Shown: piece after piece, positions 6,594 to 8,728 of the stretch
Position numbering within the stretch: position 1 is the first letter of the stretch
How the letters are laid out: every line of letters begins with the position of its first letter
Assembly: GCA_021732545.1 (NCBI GenBank)
Contig: JAKFUW010000255.1
Coordinates: 1 to 8,728 of the forward strand
DNA: 8,728 nucleotides
Direction: 5' to 3'
Source of the DNA: Alphaproteobacteria bacterium
Lineage (GTDB): Bacteria > Pseudomonadota > Alphaproteobacteria > Rickettsiales > UBA3002
The notes under the pieces: generated by a model
Told to the model about the DNA's origin: nothing
What the model saw: only the letters and a program-made list of their open reading frames with translations
The model's database searches: none
Translations under genes and position numbers: made by a program

Positions 6594-7370
6594 TTAGAAC
6601 GCATCAATAAATTGCAAAATACACTGTAATGACGTGTCGGTTAGTTTATAGGCTCCGCTATAATCTGTGTTAGTCGTTGAGGTTGCACATGCATTGTTCC
6701 AGTAAAAACCCAGCACTTTACCTGTGCCAGGCTTTCCATCATCTATTTTGGTGTCAATATTCCAAGCTTCTTCAGGTCTAAAAATAGGCGTGGCGTTCCA
6801 TGCTGTTGCCCTTTCGCCCCCAATTACCAAAAAATTTGAATATCGAGCGGTATAAGCAACAGCATCACCATAGAGTCCAGGGATGTGTCGCATAGACCAA
6901 ACAGCAGATGAAATTTTAGAGCGAGGGGCATTGGTGGCTGCATTCGCTGTTATGATGCTACCAGCGCCAGTAAGCCCATTATATGAGCCTTCAATCATAC
7001 CCGAAAGTGCAAGCTGTTTCCAAAATTGAAATTGTTCACTGGTTCCAAGGACTACAGTGCCATCTTCTATTTGCCCATCGCCATCTCCATTGCATGTGCC
7101 AGGGGTGGTAGCGGTGCCGGTATGTGTTGTGCAATTCGTGTTATCTTTACCCCAAAAACTTGTAGCATTCGTCATATCACCGGGTAGCGCAAAATATTTA
7201 TCGCGGAAGGTATTGACTGCCGCGATGTATCTTTGCGCATCGGTGGTGACGCTTCGAAGTTCCGCTGCGCGGATGAGTGATTGACCGGTGAGGACGCCGC
7301 CAACGAGTAGGCCGAGGATGACGAGGACGATGGAGAGTTCGACAAGGGAAAAGCCTTTCGATGTTGTCAT
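6594..7370 (-). CDS. Prepilin-like protein with type IV pilin N-terminal methylation and cleavage motif
   Basis: 258 residues starting MTTSKG. The leader is short (six residues) and cleavage by prepilin peptidase is predicted after G6, before F7. The mature start FSLVELSIVLVILGLL has Glu at +5 (E11) and a hydrophobic helix to about residue 29, the hallmark of type IV pilins and pseudopilins, which are inserted in the inner membrane and assembled into fibres. The rest is a Gly/Thr/Asn-rich globular domain with cysteines at 80, 93, 228 and 250, probably two disulfides. A loop NGDGDGQIEDG (94-104) resembles a calcium-binding EF-hand loop. The block NIDTKIDDGKPGTGKV (204-219) recurs, from memory, in alphaproteobacterial prepilin-like proteins. 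The frame continues 17 codons upstream to another ATG (7421), but that stretch is repeat DNA and would spoil the leader. No Shine-Dalgarno is visible before the chosen ATG. No pilus assembly genes are nearby, so it is an orphan. Confidence 0.85.
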   Translation of the reverse strand: MTTSKGFSLVELSIVLVILGLLVGGVLTGQSLIRAAELRSVTTDAQRYIAAVNTFRDKYFALPGDMTNATSFWGKDNTNCTTHTGTATTPGTCNGDGDGQIEDGTVVLGTSEQFQFWKQLALSGMIEGSYNGLTGAGSIITANAATNAPRSKISSAVWSMRHIPGLYGDAVAYTARYSNFLVIGGERATAWNATPIFRPEEAWNIDTKIDDGKPGTGKVLGFYWNNACATSTTNTDYSGAYKLTDTSLQCILQFIDAF

Positions 7371-7434
7371 GCCGCACTTGTTGCGGCATCTCACGCCTGC
7401 TGGTTGGAGACCCCGTAACAAGTACGGGGTGACA
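7365..7434. repeat. Palindromic repeat, copy 1, overlapping the prepilin start
   Basis: Begins TGTCATGCCGC and ends GGGGTGACA. GCCGCA (7371-7376) pairs with TGCGGC (7382-7387), CCCCGTA (7411-7417) pairs with TACGGGG (7423-7429), and the TGTCA/TGACA ends pair with each other. This layout is typical of alphaproteobacterial intergenic repeats. Two further copies with the same plan lie at 7593-7702 and 8262-8340. The CAT at 7368-7370 is the start codon of the prepilin gene on the other strand. Confidence 0.85.
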
Positions 7435-7592
7435 GGCTTTAGATTACACGCGGGGGGGGGGTAACATGCTGAGCTTTATGGTGCATTTTTGATTTATCCG
7501 CAGTTTTGACGACGTTTATTTGAAGCTGCATGATAGCATATTTTTGATTTGTACAAAAGATAATAGAGCACCTTAAGCGTAGTTTCTCTACT
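7435..7592. other. Non-coding spacer upstream of the prepilin gene, with a G10 tract
   Basis: No gene is seen. The notable item is an uninterrupted run of ten G (7452-7461), about 80 bases upstream of the prepilin start when read on the - strand (as C10). The remainder is AT-rich (about 7480-7592) and presumably holds the prepilin promoter, but I could not pick out one convincing -35/-10 pair. Confidence 0.6.
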
Positions 7593-7702
7593 TGTCATGC
7601 CGCACGCGGTACGCGGCATCCCCATCCAGCCAGATGGAGACCCCGCAACTCTTCCATTCGCTCCGCGCAAGCGCGACCGCTCATGGAATGTGCGGGGTGA
7701 CA
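7593..7702. repeat. Palindromic repeat, copy 2, with an enlarged right hairpin
   Basis: Same plan as copy 1: TGTCATGCCGC start, GCGGCATC, GGAGACCCCG and a GGGGTGACA end. The short hairpin CCATC/GATGG (7622-7626 with 7633-7637) lies in the middle. The right-hand stem CCCCGCA (7641-7647) pairs with TGCGGGG (7691-7697), but its loop holds 43 bases where copy 1 has 5. The extra DNA is itself palindromic: TTCCAT (7652-7657) pairs with ATGGAA (7683-7688) and CGCGC (7664-7668) faces GCGCG (7671-7675). This looks like one small repeat nested in another. Confidence 0.8.
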
Positions 7703-7929
7703 TGAGTTAGTAGGAAATTATAAGGCAAAATGACCACAAAAAAGTGTGTTGGTCAGCACCAAATATCAAAATCTTTCAAAATCAGTATGTTGCGATGCAC
7801 CATAGTCTCGCACTGCGAATTCGCACTGCACACGCCTCAAGCTGTTGTATTAATGCAACAATCCGCTCGCTGCGCTGCGAAGTCGCATTGCAGCAAATCT
7901 TATATAACCTACTTAAAAACAACAAATAA
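7703..7929. other. Non-coding spacer with a diverged pair of short palindromic repeats
   Basis: No convincing gene. Two related 18-base segments, CTGCGAATTCGCACTGCA (7813-7830) and CTGCGAAGTCGCATTGCA (7875-7892), match at 16 positions, 62 bases apart. The first contains the perfect palindrome TGCGAATTCGCA (7814-7825). Between them GTTGTATTAATGCAAC (7844-7859) can form a small hairpin. A 69-codon open frame (7730-7939) crosses this DNA, but its Cys-rich product has no recognisable features. Confidence 0.5.
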
Positions 7930-7960
7930 TTGGGGATAAGTTGGTGATTTATGTTATACT
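7930..7960 (+). promoter_or_regulatory. Likely promoter of the DUF378 gene
   Basis: TATACT (7955-7960) is a good -10 match, five of six. The best -35 is TTGGGG (7930-7935), weak and with a long 19-base spacer. Transcription would begin near 7967, leaving a leader of about 24 bases with a strong Shine-Dalgarno before the ATG at 7991. Confidence 0.45.
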
Positions 7961-7978
7961 ACACTTAGTACAACAACC

Positions 7979-7984
7979 AAGGAG
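7979..7984 (+). promoter_or_regulatory. Shine-Dalgarno of the DUF378 gene
   Basis: AAGGAG lies six bases before the ATG at 7991. It is a near-perfect site and fixes the start of this small gene. Confidence 0.8.
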
Positions 7985-7990
7985 CCTTCA

Positions 7991-8191
7991 ATGAAAATAA
8001 TCCATATGATAACCCTGCTGCTGGTGATAATTGGCGGTCTGAACTGGACGCTATGGGGCGTGCTGCAGATCGACCTGATCACAAACATATTCGGCGCAGG
8101 CGGTATTAGCACCATTGTGTATGTGCTGATCACCATTTCAACGATTTATCATCTTTCTCCAAAGATGATGGAGCACCTCAAAGCAGCGTAA
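7991..8191 (+). CDS. DUF378-family small membrane protein
   Basis: 66 residues with two predicted membrane spans (about 5-25 and 37-54) and a short polar C-terminal tail (SPKMMEHLKAA). The first span carries IIGGLNWTLWG (13-23), matching the GGLNWxLxG signature of the DUF378 (YuzA-like) family, whose biochemical role is not established. The length is normal for the family. It is a single-gene unit: a candidate promoter and strong Shine-Dalgarno precede it and a clear intrinsic terminator follows 19 bases after its stop. It sits in the inner membrane with both ends probably on the same side. No functional link to the neighbouring citric acid cycle genes is evident. Confidence 0.88.
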   Translation: MKIIHMITLLLVIIGGLNWTLWGVLQIDLITNIFGAGGISTIVYVLITISTIYHLSPKMMEHLKAA

Positions 8192-8209
8192 CCGAGTTGC
8201 ACCTTCTGG

Positions 8210-8241
8210 CGCCCCTGAAAGCGATTTCGGGGGCGTTTTTT
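8210..8241 (+). terminator. Intrinsic terminator after the DUF378 gene
   Basis: GCCCCTGAAA (8211-8220) pairs with TTTCGGGGGC (8225-8234) with one G-U pair, extended by C8210-G8235, around the tetraloop GCGA. A run of six T (8236-8241) follows at once. This is a textbook rho-independent terminator for the + strand gene ending at 8191. Confidence 0.9.
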
Positions 8242-8261
8242 ATTGGAAAGATTCGGAAAAC

Positions 8262-8340
8262 TGTCATGCTGCGGCTCGCATTAGCGAGAGCGCAGCATCT
8301 AAAGATCTCGCGTAGACACTTCGTGTCCCGCAGGATGACG
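8262..8340. repeat. Palindromic repeat, copy 3, between convergent genes
   Basis: Begins TGTCATGCTGCG, with a matching CGCAGCAT (8291-8298), and ends GGATGACG, the same plan as the copies at 7365 and 7593 but more diverged in the right half. CTCGC (8275-8279) and GCGAG (8284-8288) form the tip of the left hairpin, and GACAC/GTGTC (8315-8319 and 8323-8327) the right. It occupies the gap between the DUF378 terminator and the end of icd and could form the 3' structure of the icd message. Confidence 0.75.
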
Positions 8341-8361
8341 GGTCATAGACCAGATTCGTGT

Positions 8362-8728
8362 TTAGGACGCGTTACGCACCAGCGTTAACCCATCCTGCTT
8401 TCCCAGGCGTTTGGCCACTGCATCGATGAATTGTTCGGTGGTCAGATATGTTTGTTTGCCGCCGACCAGTGTGGCCAGGTCTTTGGTCATGTGGCCAGAT
8501 TCAACCGTGTCGATCACCGCGCGTTCCAACGCATCGGCAAAGCCCACCAGATCATTGGTGCCATCAAATACACCGCGATAGCGCAGCCCTTGCGTCCACG
8601 CGAAGATGGAGGCAATCGGGTTGGTGGATGTGGGTTTGCCCATTTGGTGTTGGCGGAAATGGCGGGTGACGGTGCCATGTGCCGCTTCGGTTTCCACGGT
8701 ATTGCCATCGGGGGTGAGCAGCACGGAT
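8362..8728 (-). CDS. icd: NADP-dependent isocitrate dehydrogenase, C-terminal part
   Basis: Partial: the frame is open through the right window edge and ends at TAA (read on the - strand at 8364-8362), giving about 121 C-terminal residues. The enzyme oxidises isocitrate to 2-oxoglutarate and CO2 with NADP+, supplying the substrate of the SucA-SucB-Lpd complex encoded on the left. The block EAAHGTVTRHFRQHQ carries the Arg and His that contact the 2'-phosphate of NADP in this family, and STNPIASIFAWTQGLRYR follows. These are the motifs of the eukaryote-like homodimeric type (as in mitochondrial IDH2), common in Alphaproteobacteria, not the E. coli Icd type. A GTG inside the frame near 8724 is not the start. 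The gene converges on the DUF378 gene. Confidence 0.95.
   Translation of the reverse strand, partial: SVLLTPDGNTVETEAAHGTVTRHFRQHQMGKPTSTNPIASIFAWTQGLRYRGVFDGTNDLVGFADALERAVIDTVESGHMTKDLATLVGGKQTYLTTEQFIDAVAKRLGKQDGLTLVRNAS

Noticed and set aside
7371..7421. Upstream start for the prepilin gene, adding 17 residues
   Set aside because: The added residues are encoded by repeat DNA and would place a Cys/Arg-rich segment before the short basic leader normally cut by prepilin peptidase.
7494..7703. 69-codon open frame on the - strand
   Set aside because: It runs through the whole of palindromic repeat copy 2, has a low-complexity Arg-rich product and no good ribosome site. The open frame is a by-product of the repeat.
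7730..7939. 69-codon open frame on the + strand starting MTTKKCVGQHQ
   Set aside because: A weak TAAGG precedes it, but the product has no recognisable domain or membrane segment and crosses the paired palindromic repeats. It also ends inside the next gene's promoter region.
8197..8388. 63-codon open frame on the + strand after the DUF378 gene
   Set aside because: It contains the intrinsic terminator and repeat copy 3, then overlaps the 3' end of icd on the opposite strand.
1..8728. CRISPR arrays, tRNA or rRNA genes, transposase or defence genes
   Set aside because: I looked for regularly spaced repeats, cloverleaf arms with CCA-adjacent acceptor stems, and transposase, integrase, nuclease or helicase motifs and saw none.

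Overview
This window is alphaproteobacterial in character. It carries the sucD-sucA-sucB-lpd order of the tricarboxylic acid cycle typical of that class, a eukaryote-like NADP isocitrate dehydrogenase, and several intergenic palindromic repeats of the TGTCATGCCGC...GGGGTGACA kind often seen in Rickettsiales, Holosporales and related genomes. The order cannot be fixed from this sequence alone. Most of the DNA is ordinary housekeeping coding sequence, and the unusual signals sit in and around the gaps.

Layout. Bases 1-231 are the 3' end of sucD (succinyl-CoA ligase alpha subunit). A 220-base gap (232-451) holds two adjacent long hairpins whose ends are related and whose 4-base bulges face each other; a possible promoter lies between them. 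Bases 452-6187 form a tight four-gene operon on the + strand: sucA (E1), sucB (E2), a 79-residue very acidic membrane or exported protein of unknown function, and lpd (E3). E1, E2 and E3 together make the 2-oxoglutarate dehydrogenase complex, which turns 2-oxoglutarate into succinyl-CoA, the substrate of SucCD.

Bases 6185-6573 are a small accessory patch. A 149-base palindromic element begins exactly at the lpd stop codon. It is followed by a 46-codon open reading frame, possibly leaderless, and then by a second copy of the last 17 codons of lpd. The second copy differs from the first only at synonymous positions and in the stop codon, which looks like the scar of an insertion at the lpd 3' end.

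Bases 6594-7370 (- strand) encode a prepilin-like protein with a type IV pilin N-terminus. Its start codon lies inside a palindromic repeat, and a run of ten G lies about 80 bases upstream. Bases 7435-7990 are mostly non-coding: a second, enlarged repeat copy, a diverged pair of short palindromic repeats, and a promoter. A small DUF378-type membrane protein (7991-8191) follows and ends at a clear intrinsic terminator. A third repeat copy separates it from the convergent 3' end of icd (8362-8728, - strand, cut by the window edge).

I do not see a convincing new multi-gene system. The best leads are the acidic protein embedded in the 2-oxoglutarate dehydrogenase operon, the duplicated lpd 3' end with its insert, and the mirrored twin hairpins before sucA.
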